In this document: positions 39,294 through 48,386 of the stretch, piece after piece
How positions within the stretch are numbered: the first letter of the stretch is position 1
Layout of the letters: each line of letters begins with the position of its first letter
DNA from: Symbiobacterium terraclitae
Lineage (GTDB): Bacteria > Bacillota > Sulfobacillia > Symbiobacteriales > Symbiobacteriaceae
Direction: 5' to 3'
DNA length: 50,958 nucleotides
NCBI RefSeq assembly: GCF_017874315.1
Contig: NZ_JAGGLG010000031.1
Span: forward strand, 1 to 50,958
Position numbers and translations under genes: made by a program
Notes under the pieces: generated by a model
Database searches by the model: none
Told to the model about the DNA's origin: nothing
Seen by the model: only the letters and a program-made list of their open reading frames with translations

Positions 39294-40805
39294 ATGCGCA
39301 TTCTCCTGATTCCGGTCGACGCCCGTCCGGTCACCCGCGACATCGCCGTCGAGGTCGCCGCCGTGGCCGGCATCGAGGTGATGGTCCCGCCCAAGGAGAT
39401 CCTCGGCTTCCTGAAAGAACCCGCCGACCTGGCCGCCATAGGGGCCTGGATGGCGGAGCACCTGCCCCTGGCCGACGCCGTGGTCGTCAGCCTGGACCTG
39501 CTCGGCTACGGCGGCCTCTGCCCCTCCCGGTTCGGCGGCGTCACCGCCGCACAGGTGAAGGAGCGGCTGGCGCCCGTCTTCCGGCTGAAGGCGGAGCGGC
39601 CCGATCTGCCGGTCTACGCCTTCAGCGCAACCATGCGGATCCCCGCCTACAATAGCGACGCCGAAGAGCCCGAGTACTGGGCGACCTACGGCTACGACCT
39701 GTGGCGGCTCTCCTACTGCGACGACAAGTACCAGGTCACCGGCGACGAGGCGGCCCGGGCGGAGGCGGAGGCCGCCGCGGCCCGGGTTCCGGCTGAGCTG
39801 GTGGCCGAGTTCCGGGCCCGGCGCGCCCGCAACTTCGCCGTGAACCTGCACGCGCTCGACATGGCGGAGCAGGGGCTGCTGGACCTGATCGTCTTCCCGC
39901 AGGACGACACCAGCGAGTTCGGCTGGAACATCGCCGAGCAGCGGCAGCTCCGGGCCGAGATCAACCGGCGGGGGCTGGGCATGAAGGCCCTGATCTACCC
40001 CGGCGCCGACGAGGTCGGCCTCGCGCTGGTGGCCCGGGCGGTGAACCGCGCGGCGGGCGTCACCCCGAAGTTCTATCCCTTCTATTCCTCCACAAAGGGC
40101 CCGCTGATCCACGCCCGCTACGAGGACAGGCCCCTGGGCGAGACGGTCAAGGGCCAGATCTTCGCCTGCGGCGGCCTGCTGGTCGACTCCCCGGCGGAGG
40201 CGGACATCCTCCTGGCCGTCAACACCCCCGGCGACGAGCAGGGCGAGGCGCCGGAGCAGGCGCACCGGCGGCTGGTGGACACGGCCGGCCGCAACCTGCC
40301 CGAGTTCGTCGCCCGCATCGCGCACTACATCCGGGAGGGGCGCCCCGTGGCCGTGGCCGACCTGGCCTACGCCAACGGCGCCGACGACGCCCTCATCTCC
40401 CTGCTGGGGGAGACCGTCGCCCTGCCCGACCTGGAGGCCTACGCCGGCTGGAACACGGCGGGCAACTCCATGGGCACCGTCGCGGCCCACGCCGCCATGC
40501 GCCACCTGGGCCGCCGCACCGGTCGCCTGAACCAGGGGGCGCACCTCTCCTTCCTCCTCAAGCGGTTCGCCGACGACTACCTCTACCAGTTCCAGGTGCG
40601 CACCGAGGTCCGGGAAGCTCACGGCGTCGACCGCCTGCCGCCCGACGAGCTGCTGGCCGAGACGGCCCGGCGGCTGGAGCCCGGTCTGCGGGCCTTCCAC
40701 GCCCGGCACTTCGCCCGGGCCGGCGAGCTGAAGCTGAAGCAGATCTACCTGCCGTGGAAGCGCTCCTTCGAGGTGGGGCTCGACCTGGAGGTCATCCCCC
40801 GCTAG
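39294..40805 (+). CDS. DUF4127 protein
   Basis: A 503-residue protein starting MRILLIPVDARPVTRDI, the diagnostic opening of DUF4127. It contains LDLLGYGGLCPSR, VFPQDDTSEFGWN, YPGADEVGLALVARAVN and AYAGWNTAGNSMGT. The conserved Asp/Asn/Glu pattern and cytoplasmic nature suggest an enzyme, but none has a function I know of. Its placement among glycosidases and kinases suggests a role in carbohydrate breakdown. SD AAGGAGCAG lies before ATG39294. Confidence 0.88.
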   Translation: MRILLIPVDARPVTRDIAVEVAAVAGIEVMVPPKEILGFLKEPADLAAIGAWMAEHLPLADAVVVSLDLLGYGGLCPSRFGGVTAAQVKERLAPVFRLKAERPDLPVYAFSATMRIPAYNSDAEEPEYWATYGYDLWRLSYCDDKYQVTGDEAARAEAEAAAARVPAELVAEFRARRARNFAVNLHALDMAEQGLLDLIVFPQDDTSEFGWNIAEQRQLRAEINRRGLGMKALIYPGADEVGLALVARAVNRAAGVTPKFYPFYSSTKGPLIHARYEDRPLGETVKGQIFACGGLLVDSPAEADILLAVNTPGDEQGEAPEQAHRRLVDTAGRNLPEFVARIAHYIREGRPVAVADLAYANGADDALISLLGETVALPDLEAYAGWNTAGNSMGTVAAHAAMRHLGRRTGRLNQGAHLSFLLKRFADDYLYQFQVRTEVREAHGVDRLPPDELLAETARRLEPGLRAFHARHFARAGELKLKQIYLPWKRSFEVGLDLEVIPR

Positions 40806-40896
40806 GGGCCTCCGGCGGCGTCACCACCCGAACCCTTCCGAGGCGCGCCCTGCTGGTCGGTCCCGCAGGAGCGATGACAACTGGAGGTCACTTGCA

Positions 40897-42543
40897 ATGC
40901 AAACCACGGCTCACCCTGCCGGCTTCGCCCGAGAATGGCGGGTTCCCGATCCCGCAGAGATGACCCCGGAGCAGCTGGCGGGGCAGATGGTGCAGATTCA
41001 GGTTCCCGGCCGGGCCTGCACGCCGGAGACCGCCGCGTTCCTGGCCCGGTACCGGGTGGGCTCCGTGATCCTGTTCAGCGGCAACGTGGCCACGCCGGCG
41101 CAGGCCGCCGCCTTCACCCGCGGGCTGCAGGAGGCCGCCGCCGCGGCGGGCCTGCCGCCGCTGCTGCTGGCCATCGACCAGGAGGGCGGCGCCGCCTCGG
41201 TGGTGCAGCAGGGCGTCTCGCACCCGCCGTTCCTCATGGGCATAGGGGCGACCGGCGATGCCCGGAGCGCCGCCGCCGCCGGCCGGGTGCTGGCCCGCGA
41301 GGTGCGGGCGATGGGCTTCCATTGGCTCTTCGCCCCGGTGCTGGACGTGAACTGCAACCCGGCCAACCCGGTGATCGGCCCGCGCTCCTTCGGCAGCGAC
41401 CCCGACCTGGTGGGTCGCATGGGCGCTGCCTTTGTCCGGGCGGTGCAGGCGGAGGGCGTCCTGGCCTGCGGCAAGCACTTCCCGGGCCACGGCGACACCA
41501 GCCTGGACTCGCACCTCGACCTCCCCAGCCTGCCCCACGGGCGGGAGCGGCTGGAGGCCGTGGAACTGAAGCCGTTCCGCATGGCCATCGAGGCCGGCCT
41601 GGGCTCGCTGATGACCGCCCACGTGGTCTTCCCGGCCATCGAGCCGGAGGGCGTGCCCGCCACCCTGAGCCGCCGGGTGCTGACCGACCTGCTGCGGGAC
41701 GAGATGGGCTACGATGGGCTCCTGATCACGGACTCGATGGTGATGAACGCGATCAAGGAGCACTACGGCACCGCCGAGGCGGCGGTGCGGGCCGTCCTGG
41801 CCGGCGCCGACATGGTGATGGCCCTGGGCGACCTGGACCGGGCGGCGACCACGCTGGAGGCCTTGGCCGCGGCCATTGCCCACGGTACCATCCCCCGGGA
41901 GCGGGCAGAGGCGTCGGTCAGGCGGGTGCTGGCGGCCAAGGACCGGTTCCTGCGCCCGAGGCCGCCGGCCGGTGACGCTGCTCAGCCGGGCGCCGGGGCG
42001 GAGCCGCACCGGAATGCGGCGGGCTGGGTTCAACCCGGCGACGTGGCGGTCTGCGACTCACCAGAGCACCGGGCGGTGGTGGCAGACCTCTGCCTGGCGG
42101 CCGTGCGGCCGGTGTGCGGGGAGCTGCCCCGGCTGAAGCCCGGCGAGCGGGTGCTGGTGCTGGCCCCCGAGCGGGTGGAGCGGCCGATGTCGCTGGACTT
42201 CTCGGCCCCACTGGCCGACCTGGTGGAGGCCCTGCGCAGCTGCGGCGTGCGGGCCGACGGGCGGGATACCGGGATGGACCCCGACCCGCAGCGGGCGGCC
42301 GCACTGGTCAGGGGAGCGGCGGCCTACGACGCCGTGCTGGTCTGCTGCACGGAGAAGGCGGAGCTGCCCGGCGGCATCCGGATGCTGGCCGACCGGCTCG
42401 CCGGCCACCCCGGCCGCATCCTGGTCTCGCTGGGCAGCCCCTACCCCGTGGCCGGATACCCGGTCGCCGTCTGCAGCCACGGGCGCTTCCGGCCGTCGTG
42501 CGAGGCCCTGGCCCGGGCGCTGACGGGGGTGGGCGCGCCATGA
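40897..42543 (+). CDS. Glycoside hydrolase family 3, NagZ-like beta-N-acetylhexosaminidase
   Basis: A 548-residue cytoplasmic enzyme (no signal peptide). The GH3 domain has AIDQEGG, the NagZ Asp-His general-acid dyad in KHFPGHGDTSLDSHLDLP (residues about 192-209), and the nucleophile Asp in LLITDSMVM. A second alpha/beta domain occupies about 365-548. It would cleave terminal GlcNAc (or a related aminosugar) from an imported oligosaccharide. ATG40897 has SD GGAGG 10 nt upstream. The stop overlaps the next start (ATGA). The gap 40806-40896 shows no gene. Confidence 0.9.
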   Translation: MQTTAHPAGFAREWRVPDPAEMTPEQLAGQMVQIQVPGRACTPETAAFLARYRVGSVILFSGNVATPAQAAAFTRGLQEAAAAAGLPPLLLAIDQEGGAASVVQQGVSHPPFLMGIGATGDARSAAAAGRVLAREVRAMGFHWLFAPVLDVNCNPANPVIGPRSFGSDPDLVGRMGAAFVRAVQAEGVLACGKHFPGHGDTSLDSHLDLPSLPHGRERLEAVELKPFRMAIEAGLGSLMTAHVVFPAIEPEGVPATLSRRVLTDLLRDEMGYDGLLITDSMVMNAIKEHYGTAEAAVRAVLAGADMVMALGDLDRAATTLEALAAAIAHGTIPRERAEASVRRVLAAKDRFLRPRPPAGDAAQPGAGAEPHRNAAGWVQPGDVAVCDSPEHRAVVADLCLAAVRPVCGELPRLKPGERVLVLAPERVERPMSLDFSAPLADLVEALRSCGVRADGRDTGMDPDPQRAAALVRGAAAYDAVLVCCTEKAELPGGIRMLADRLAGHPGRILVSLGSPYPVAGYPVAVCSHGRFRPSCEALARALTGVGAP

Positions 42544-43574
42544 GGACGGCCCCGCAGAGCCCGCACGAGGTGCTGCCCCAGGACCACGAGCGGGTGCGGG
42601 CCGTGCGCGTGAAGCCCGACCCGCCCGCCGACCTCGCAGCCTTCTGGGGCGAGGTGCTGGCCGAACTGGCCGCGACGCCGCCGGACCTGGAGCTGCGGGT
42701 GCTGGACCCCGACGCGGGCCGGGGGGAGTGGTACGCCACCTCCCTGGGCGGCCGGCGGATCGGCGGGACCTTCACGGCCCCGCCCGGGCCCTGGCGCGCC
42801 CGGCCGCAGTGGATCCGGGGCCACGGGTACGGGTTCCCGCAGGGGAGCGATCCCTTCGCGGTGGAGGGCGACCCGGAGTGGATCGCCGTCACGGTGGACG
42901 TGCGCGGCTATGGGCGGAGCCGGACAGAGGGCGACCCGGGCATCCCGGGCTGGGCGGTGCACGGCATCGCCGACCGGCGGGGGTACATCCTGCGGGGCGC
43001 GGTGGCCGACTGGATCCGCTGCGTCGAGGTGGCCCGGGCGCTCCCCGGCGCCGACTCGGACCTGACGCTGCTGACCGGCGGTTCCATGGCCGGCGGGCTG
43101 GCCCTGCTGGCTGCACCATGGGTGGACAACCTGCTGGGTGTGGTGGCCTCCGTTCCCACCTTCGGCGCCTACCGCCTGCGGGAGCGCCTGGTGAAGCGGG
43201 GGTCGGGCGCCGAGGTGAACCGGCGCCTGGCGGAGGCCCCGCCCGCCGAGCGGAGCGCCCTGGTGGAGAACCTGCGCTACTACGACGTGGTCAACATCGC
43301 CCCGCTGATCCGGGTGCCCGCCCTGATCGGGCTGGGTGTGCTTGACGACGTGGTGCCCGGCGAGACGGTAGCCGCGATCTACCACGCCCTCGGCAGCCCG
43401 GCCAAAAGGCTGCTCTCGTACCCCTGCTCCCACTCCACCCACCCGCTGGACCGACTGTGGGACGGGTTCGCCCGGGAGGCGCGGACCTGGGGGCGGCTGC
43501 TGGTGGAGCAGCGCCGGAAGATGACCTTGAGGAGGACGAAGCGCGATGGCCGAGATCCGGACCATGCATCCTGA
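42540..43574 (+). CDS. Acetyl esterase, AXE1/cephalosporin-C-deacetylase-like
   Basis: A 344-residue alpha/beta hydrolase. The nucleophile elbow is TGGSMAGGLAL (Ser in GGSMAGG; most family members have GGSQGGG), the Asp lies in GLGVLDDVVPG, and the His in YPCSHSTHP. DVRGYGRS and the GIADRRGYILRG segment are typical of AXE1 proteins, which remove O-acetyl groups from sugars. There is no signal peptide, so it acts in the cytoplasm on imported acetylated sugars. The start ATG42540 overlaps the GH3 stop; the last 29 bp overlap the next gene. Confidence 0.85.
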   Translation: MRTAPQSPHEVLPQDHERVRAVRVKPDPPADLAAFWGEVLAELAATPPDLELRVLDPDAGRGEWYATSLGGRRIGGTFTAPPGPWRARPQWIRGHGYGFPQGSDPFAVEGDPEWIAVTVDVRGYGRSRTEGDPGIPGWAVHGIADRRGYILRGAVADWIRCVEVARALPGADSDLTLLTGGSMAGGLALLAAPWVDNLLGVVASVPTFGAYRLRERLVKRGSGAEVNRRLAEAPPAERSALVENLRYYDVVNIAPLIRVPALIGLGVLDDVVPGETVAAIYHALGSPAKRLLSYPCSHSTHPLDRLWDGFAREARTWGRLLVEQRRKMTLRRTKRDGRDPDHAS

Positions 43575-44889
43575 GCCGAAGATGATCTGGTTCGATCAGT
43601 CGGCGAACGCCGGGCGGCTGAGCACCCCGGAGGGGGTGGCCCGCATGGTGGAGCGGTGCGCCGAGGCGGGCATCACCGACCTGCTGGTGAACGTGCGCAG
43701 CCCGGACGGCCTGGCCCTGTACCGCAGCCGGCTGGTGCCCCACCGCTCGCTGGTCCACGCCGATTACCCGGCGGACTACGACCTGCTGGCCCTGGTCCTG
43801 GAGGAGGGGCACCGGCGCGGCCTGCGCGTCCACGCCGCCCCCGACGTCTTCAGCGGAGGCCGCTGGTCGTATCACCACCCGGCCTATGCCGCCAGCCGGC
43901 ACCCCGACTGGCAGTCGGTGGTCTACGGCCTCGACCCCGCCAGCCTCCGGCCTGCCTGCTTTCCCTACACGAAGGTGCCCAAGGGGCTGGTGACGGCAGT
44001 GCCCATCAACAACGAGGGCGTGGGCTTCCTCAACCCCGGCCACCCCGAGGTGCAGGAGCACCTGCTGGCCGTGCTGGAGGAGCTGGCCCGGGAGTACCCC
44101 GTCGACGGCTTCTGCCTGGACCGGGGCCGGTACGACGGCCTGCACGTGGACTTCAGCGAGCACACCCGCCGGGCGCTGGCCGAGCGGACGGGCGAGCCGC
44201 TGGCGGGGGACGACTGGCCAGAGCGGGTCTACCGCATCCTCCGCCCGGGGGAGGAGGAAGGCCCCGCGGCGGCACCCGCGCCGGACCGCCACGGCGGCGT
44301 GACCGGCTACGCCGCAGCGGAGGGCGGGACCGTGATACCCGGGACCCGGTGCGCGCCGGGGCCGCTCTTCGGGGCCTGGCTGGAGTACCGGGCAGCTGCG
44401 GTCCGCTCGTTCTTCGTGGCGGCCCGGCAACGGGTGAAGGCCGTCCGTCCCGACGTGCTGTTCGGCGACTACACCGGCTCCTGGTACCCGCTCTACTACC
44501 AGGTGGGCGTGAACTGGGCCAGCCGGCGGTACGACCCGGGCCTGCCCTTCCTGCCGCCGACCTACCAGGAGACCGGGTACGCCGAGCAGCTGGACTACCT
44601 CTGCAGCGGCTGCTACTACCCCGAGGTCACCGTGGCGGAGGCCCGGGCGAAGGGGGCGCCGGCGGACTGGTACAGCGTGGAGGGCGCCGCCGACCTGGCG
44701 GTCGGGGCGGTGATGGGCGACACGCCGCTGATCGGCTCGCTCTTCCTGCAGCAGTACGAGGGCGACGTGGCGCAGTACCAGAAGGCGGTCGCAGCCTGCC
44801 GGACCCGCACGGCCGGGGTAATGCTGTTCGACCTCTGCTACGTGGACGGCTACGACTGGTGGGAGGCCACACGGGCCGCCCTGCGGTAG
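43546..44889 (+). CDS. Glycosidase-like TIM-barrel protein (GHL10/DUF187-like)
   Basis: A 447-residue protein with beta-barrel features of hypothetical glycosyl hydrolases: MIWFDQSANAGRLST, TDLLVNVRSPDGLALYRS, LRVHAAPDVFSGGRW, VDGFCLDRGRYDGLHVDFS and LFGDYTGSWYPLYY. The repeated Asp in DGFCLDRGRYD are candidate catalytic residues. No signal peptide is seen, so it also seems cytoplasmic. SD GAGGAGG lies inside the end of the esterase gene. The sugar bond it attacks is not known. Confidence 0.78.
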   Translation: MAEIRTMHPEPKMIWFDQSANAGRLSTPEGVARMVERCAEAGITDLLVNVRSPDGLALYRSRLVPHRSLVHADYPADYDLLALVLEEGHRRGLRVHAAPDVFSGGRWSYHHPAYAASRHPDWQSVVYGLDPASLRPACFPYTKVPKGLVTAVPINNEGVGFLNPGHPEVQEHLLAVLEELAREYPVDGFCLDRGRYDGLHVDFSEHTRRALAERTGEPLAGDDWPERVYRILRPGEEEGPAAAPAPDRHGGVTGYAAAEGGTVIPGTRCAPGPLFGAWLEYRAAAVRSFFVAARQRVKAVRPDVLFGDYTGSWYPLYYQVGVNWASRRYDPGLPFLPPTYQETGYAEQLDYLCSGCYYPEVTVAEARAKGAPADWYSVEGAADLAVGAVMGDTPLIGSLFLQQYEGDVAQYQKAVAACRTRTAGVMLFDLCYVDGYDWWEATRAALR

Positions 44890-45025
44890 GGGAGCACGGG
44901 TCCTGGCGAGCGGGTGCACCGCCAGCGGGGCACGTCCACGGGGGCGAGCCGCACGGGAGCCCGCCAACTCGGGTAGGAATGAGGCCGGCGATTCGCCCGG
45001 AAGATCGCCGCGAAAATAAAGAGGA

Positions 45026-45086
45026 GGATTCCTCCAAGATTCGTCCTTAAGAAGGAGGAATCCGCCGATTGGCGGAGAATCCTTCT
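45026..45086 (+). promoter_or_regulatory. Leader with two mutually exclusive hairpins before the sugar importer
   Basis: Hairpin A pairs GGATTCCTCC (45026-45035) with GGAGGAATCC (45054-45063). Hairpin B pairs AGAAGGA (45050-45056) with TCCTTCT (45080-45086) and TCCGCC (45061-45066) with GGCGGA (45071-45076). They share 45050-45066, so only one can form at a time. The stretch 44890-45176 has no gene; this leader sits 90 bp before the binding-protein start and could be an attenuator or RNA sensor. Confidence 0.5.
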
Positions 45087-45176
45087 AGCAGACCTGGAGG
45101 AGGAGTGCCGTGATCGGCCCGGCGCACCTTGGCCGCCAGGCGAAGCGTTCCAGACATCTCGAGGAGGTGCCCATTC

Positions 45177-46520
45177 ATGTTGCCAAAGGTTCGCAAAGGC
45201 ATCGCACTCTCCATCGCCACGGTGGTGGCCATGGGCGTGCTCGCAGGCTGTGGCGGCAGCAAGGCGCAGGATCCCGCGCCGTCCACCGGCGGGCAGACGT
45301 CGGGCCAGCAGAGCTCGGGCGAGCAGACGCCGAAGAAGCCGGTCAAGATCCAGTTCTGGACCATCTCCCTGAAGCCGACCTTCGATGACTACATCAACGG
45401 CCGCATCGCCAAGTTCGAGAGCGAGAACGAGGGCGTCACCGTCGAGTGGACCGACCTGCCGTACGACGCCATCGAGCAGAAGCTGCTGACCGCCATCGGC
45501 TCCGGCGAGGCGCCTGACGTGGTGAACCTGAACACCGGCATGGCCCTGACCATGGCCCAGAAGGGCGCCCTGGTCGACCTGAAGGCCGAGGCCCCCGAGA
45601 CGCTGGCGATCTACCAGGAGAGCCTGCTGCAGGGCGCCTCCTATAAGGGCGGCATTTACGCCTACCCCTGGTACGCCACGTCCGCCCTGCTGATCATGAA
45701 CACCGACATCATCAAGGCGGCGGGCCTCGACCCGGCCAACGCCCCCAAGACCTGGGAAGAGATGACCGAGTGGGCCCGGACCATTAAGGAGAAGACCGGC
45801 AAGTACGCCTTCATGCCGGACCGGAACATGGTCCAGTTCAACATGGCGGGCGTGCAGTGGCTGAACGAGGACAAGACCCAGGCCACGCTGAACACCCCCG
45901 AGGCCGTCGCCGTCTACCAGCGGATGCGTGACTGGATCGAGCAGGACCTGATCCCGCACGACTCCATCACCAAGAACTACAACGAAGCCCTGAACCGCTA
46001 CATGGCCGGCGAACTGGCCTTCCTGCTGACCGGCCCGCAGTTCCTCACCCGGGTCCGCGACAACGCCCCTGAGATCTACGCGGTGACCGACGTCGCCCCG
46101 TACATCCTCGACAAGGGCAAGAAGCTGCAGACCTCGCTGATGAACGTCGTCGTCCCGGCGGCCTCCAAGGCGGAGAACCGCGAGGCGGCCATCAAGTTCG
46201 CCAACTTCATCACCAACGACGAGAGCCAGCTGGAGTTCGCCAAGATCGTCAACATCCTGCCCTCCACCAAGGAGGCGGCGAAGGATCCGTTCTTCAGCCA
46301 GGACACCGGCAACCCGCTGGAGGACAAGGCCAAGAAGATCACCGTCGACCAGATGGCCATCTCCTACGACTTCACCCTGGGCATCGGCGGCAAGCAGGGC
46401 AAGGTCCACGAGGCCTACCTGAAGGCCCTCGAGCGGGTCATGCTCGGCGAGATCACGGCCCAGGAGGGCGTGGACTGGCTGGAGGAGCAGGTGAACGCCA
46501 TTCTGGCCCAGCCCGACTAA
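45177..46520 (+). CDS. Sugar ABC transporter substrate-binding lipoprotein (family 1)
   Basis: A 447-residue extracytoplasmic binding protein. The lipoprotein signal ends in VLAGC, followed by a Ser/Gly/Gln-rich linker, then the SBP_bac_1 fold (IQFWTISLKPTFDDYI, GEAPDVVNLNTGMA and WYATSALLIMNTDI). It would capture an oligosaccharide or aminosugar glycoside for the two permeases that follow. ATG45177 has SD GAGGAGGTG 7 nt upstream. A hairpin after the gene probably raises its level over the permeases. Confidence 0.92.
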   Translation: MLPKVRKGIALSIATVVAMGVLAGCGGSKAQDPAPSTGGQTSGQQSSGEQTPKKPVKIQFWTISLKPTFDDYINGRIAKFESENEGVTVEWTDLPYDAIEQKLLTAIGSGEAPDVVNLNTGMALTMAQKGALVDLKAEAPETLAIYQESLLQGASYKGGIYAYPWYATSALLIMNTDIIKAAGLDPANAPKTWEEMTEWARTIKEKTGKYAFMPDRNMVQFNMAGVQWLNEDKTQATLNTPEAVAVYQRMRDWIEQDLIPHDSITKNYNEALNRYMAGELAFLLTGPQFLTRVRDNAPEIYAVTDVAPYILDKGKKLQTSLMNVVVPAASKAENREAAIKFANFITNDESQLEFAKIVNILPSTKEAAKDPFFSQDTGNPLEDKAKKITVDQMAISYDFTLGIGGKQGKVHEAYLKALERVMLGEITAQEGVDWLEEQVNAILAQPD

Positions 46521-46538
46521 GGCTCACTGCACGCATAG

Positions 46539-46569
46539 AGGCCGGCGGCTTCTGAGCAGCCGCCGGCCT
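46539..46569 (+). terminator. Intercistronic hairpin after the binding-protein gene
   Basis: AGGCCGGCGGCT (46539-46550) pairs perfectly with AGCCGCCGGCCT (46558-46569). It lies 19 bp from the binding-protein stop and 20 bp before the permease gene. Its place between subunit genes is typical of partial terminators or 3' stabilisers that favour the binding protein. Confidence 0.7.
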
Positions 46570-46588
46570 TCCTGCAAGGAGGGTCGAT

Positions 46589-47509
46589 ATGCGCACACAG
46601 GCTCCCGCCAGACCTGCCGGCCGCCTGCGCAAGTGGTGGTCGGGAATCAACTGGCGCACCACCGCCGTGGCCTACCTGTTTATGCTGCCGGCCCTGGTCA
46701 TCATCGCGCTGTTCGTCTTCTGGCCCATCATCTACGGTCTGCCCCTCGCCTTCACCAACTACTCCGTGGTGGGGGAGACCCGCTGGGTGGGCCTCGCCAA
46801 CTTCCGCAGGTTGATGCACGACCCCTACTTCTGGGATGCGCTGAAGAACAGCGTGCTGTACGTGGCGGTGGTGCCGGTGATCCAGATCGGCTCCATCATC
46901 CTGGCCGTCCTGGTGAACCGCCCGCTCAAGGGCGTGGGAATCTTCCGCACCGCCTACTACCTCCCCGTCGTCACCTCGTCCATCGCGGCGGGCATCGCCT
47001 GGAAGTGGCTCTACGATTACAAGGGGATCATCAACGCCCCGCTGCTCGAGTGGGGCATCATCGACAAGCCGATCTACTTCCTGAGCGACAACCGGATCGC
47101 GCTCTGGGCGGTCATGGCTATGACGGCCTGGAAGGGGTTCGGCTACTACATGGTCATCTACCTGGCCGGCCTGCAGTCCATCCCCAAGGAGCTGGAGGAG
47201 GCCGCCCAGATCGACGGCGCAGGCAGGCTCGGCGTGCTGCGGCACGTCACGATCCCGCTGCTCAGGCCCTTCGCCCTGATCGCCACGCTGATGTCCGTGA
47301 TGGGCGCCCTCCGGGTGATGGAGGAGGTGCTGGCCATGACCGGCGGCGGGGCCGACACCAACGTCGTGGCGCTCTACAGCTACCAGACCGCCTTCCAGCA
47401 CTTTGAGTTCGGCTACGGTGCCGCCCTGGGCTGGGTGATGGCCCTCATCATCTTCGCCTTCTCGCTGGTCACCTTCCGGCTCAACAAGGGAGGGTTCAAG
47501 CCAGAATGA
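46589..47509 (+). CDS. Sugar ABC transporter permease (MalF/UgpA type)
   Basis: A 306-residue permease with six spans. The EAA loop is EEAAQIDGAGRLGVLRHVTIPLL (residues about 205-227). An N-terminal LFMLPALVIIALFVFWPIIYG span and the LANFRRLM motif mark the MalF-like group. SD AAGGAGGG lies before ATG46589. It ends with ATGA overlap to the second permease. Confidence 0.94.
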   Translation: MRTQAPARPAGRLRKWWSGINWRTTAVAYLFMLPALVIIALFVFWPIIYGLPLAFTNYSVVGETRWVGLANFRRLMHDPYFWDALKNSVLYVAVVPVIQIGSIILAVLVNRPLKGVGIFRTAYYLPVVTSSIAAGIAWKWLYDYKGIINAPLLEWGIIDKPIYFLSDNRIALWAVMAMTAWKGFGYYMVIYLAGLQSIPKELEEAAQIDGAGRLGVLRHVTIPLLRPFALIATLMSVMGALRVMEEVLAMTGGGADTNVVALYSYQTAFQHFEFGYGAALGWVMALIIFAFSLVTFRLNKGGFKPE

Positions 47510-48357
47510 CCGCCCACGCCGTGAAGCGGGCCGGCAAGGTCCGCACCCTGGTGAAGAACACGCTCCTGTACCTCGTGATGACCGCCATCGCGCTGCTGAT
47601 GGTCTTCCCGTTCCTCTGGCTGCTCTCGACCTCGTTCAAGACGGCCTCCAACGTGTACGCCTTCCCGCCGCAGATGATCCCCAACCCGGCAACGCTGGAC
47701 AATTACGTCGGCGTGACCAAGATGGTGCCCATCTGGCGGTACCTGAAGAACACGGCGATCATCACCGCCCTGGGCGTGGGGCTGAACGTGCTCTTCAGCA
47801 CCCTGGCCGCATACCCCCTGGCCCGGATGCGCTTCCCCGGTCGGGACATCATATTCGGCGCCCTGCTCAGCACCATGATCATCCCCAACGGCGCGGGCAT
47901 GATCGTCAACTACATGACCCTGCGCACCCTGCGCCTCACCGACACCTTCCTGGGCGTCGTCCTGCCCAGCGCCGCCACCATCTTCTCCATCTTCCTCCTG
48001 CGGCAGGCCTACACCACCATCCCCAAGGAGCTGGAGGAGGCCGCCCGAATTGACGGAGCGGGTGATCTCTTCATCTGGTGGCGAATTATGGTACCATTGA
48101 TCCGACCGACGCTCCTCACCGTGGTCATTTTCGACTTCATGGCGCACTGGAACTCCTTCATCTGGCCCGTGGTCGTGATGAAGAGTCCCGACAACTATCC
48201 GCTGGCAGCCGGGCTGCTCTACCTGCAGGGGCAGTTCTCCTACAACTTCCTCTACCTGGCGGCCGGAACGGTCATCTCCATCACGCCGATGATCATCCTC
48301 TTCCTGCTGCTGCAGAAGTACTTCATCAACGGCGTCGCCGGTGCCGTGAAGGGCTAG
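47506..48357 (+). CDS. Sugar ABC transporter permease (MalG/UgpE type)
   Basis: A 283-residue second permease with six spans and an EAA loop EEAARIDGAGDLFIWWRIMVPLI (residues about 178-200). The C-terminus (KYFINGVAGAVKG) is the classic MalG-like end. No ATPase gene is in the cluster; a shared MsmX-type ATPase encoded elsewhere is likely, as known for many Firmicute sugar importers. The start ATG47506 overlaps the upstream stop. Confidence 0.94.
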   Translation: MTAHAVKRAGKVRTLVKNTLLYLVMTAIALLMVFPFLWLLSTSFKTASNVYAFPPQMIPNPATLDNYVGVTKMVPIWRYLKNTAIITALGVGLNVLFSTLAAYPLARMRFPGRDIIFGALLSTMIIPNGAGMIVNYMTLRTLRLTDTFLGVVLPSAATIFSIFLLRQAYTTIPKELEEAARIDGAGDLFIWWRIMVPLIRPTLLTVVIFDFMAHWNSFIWPVVVMKSPDNYPLAAGLLYLQGQFSYNFLYLAAGTVISITPMIILFLLLQKYFINGVAGAVKG

Positions 48358-48386
48358 GTGCGCCTCGCCAGCCGATTGGAGGTCGT

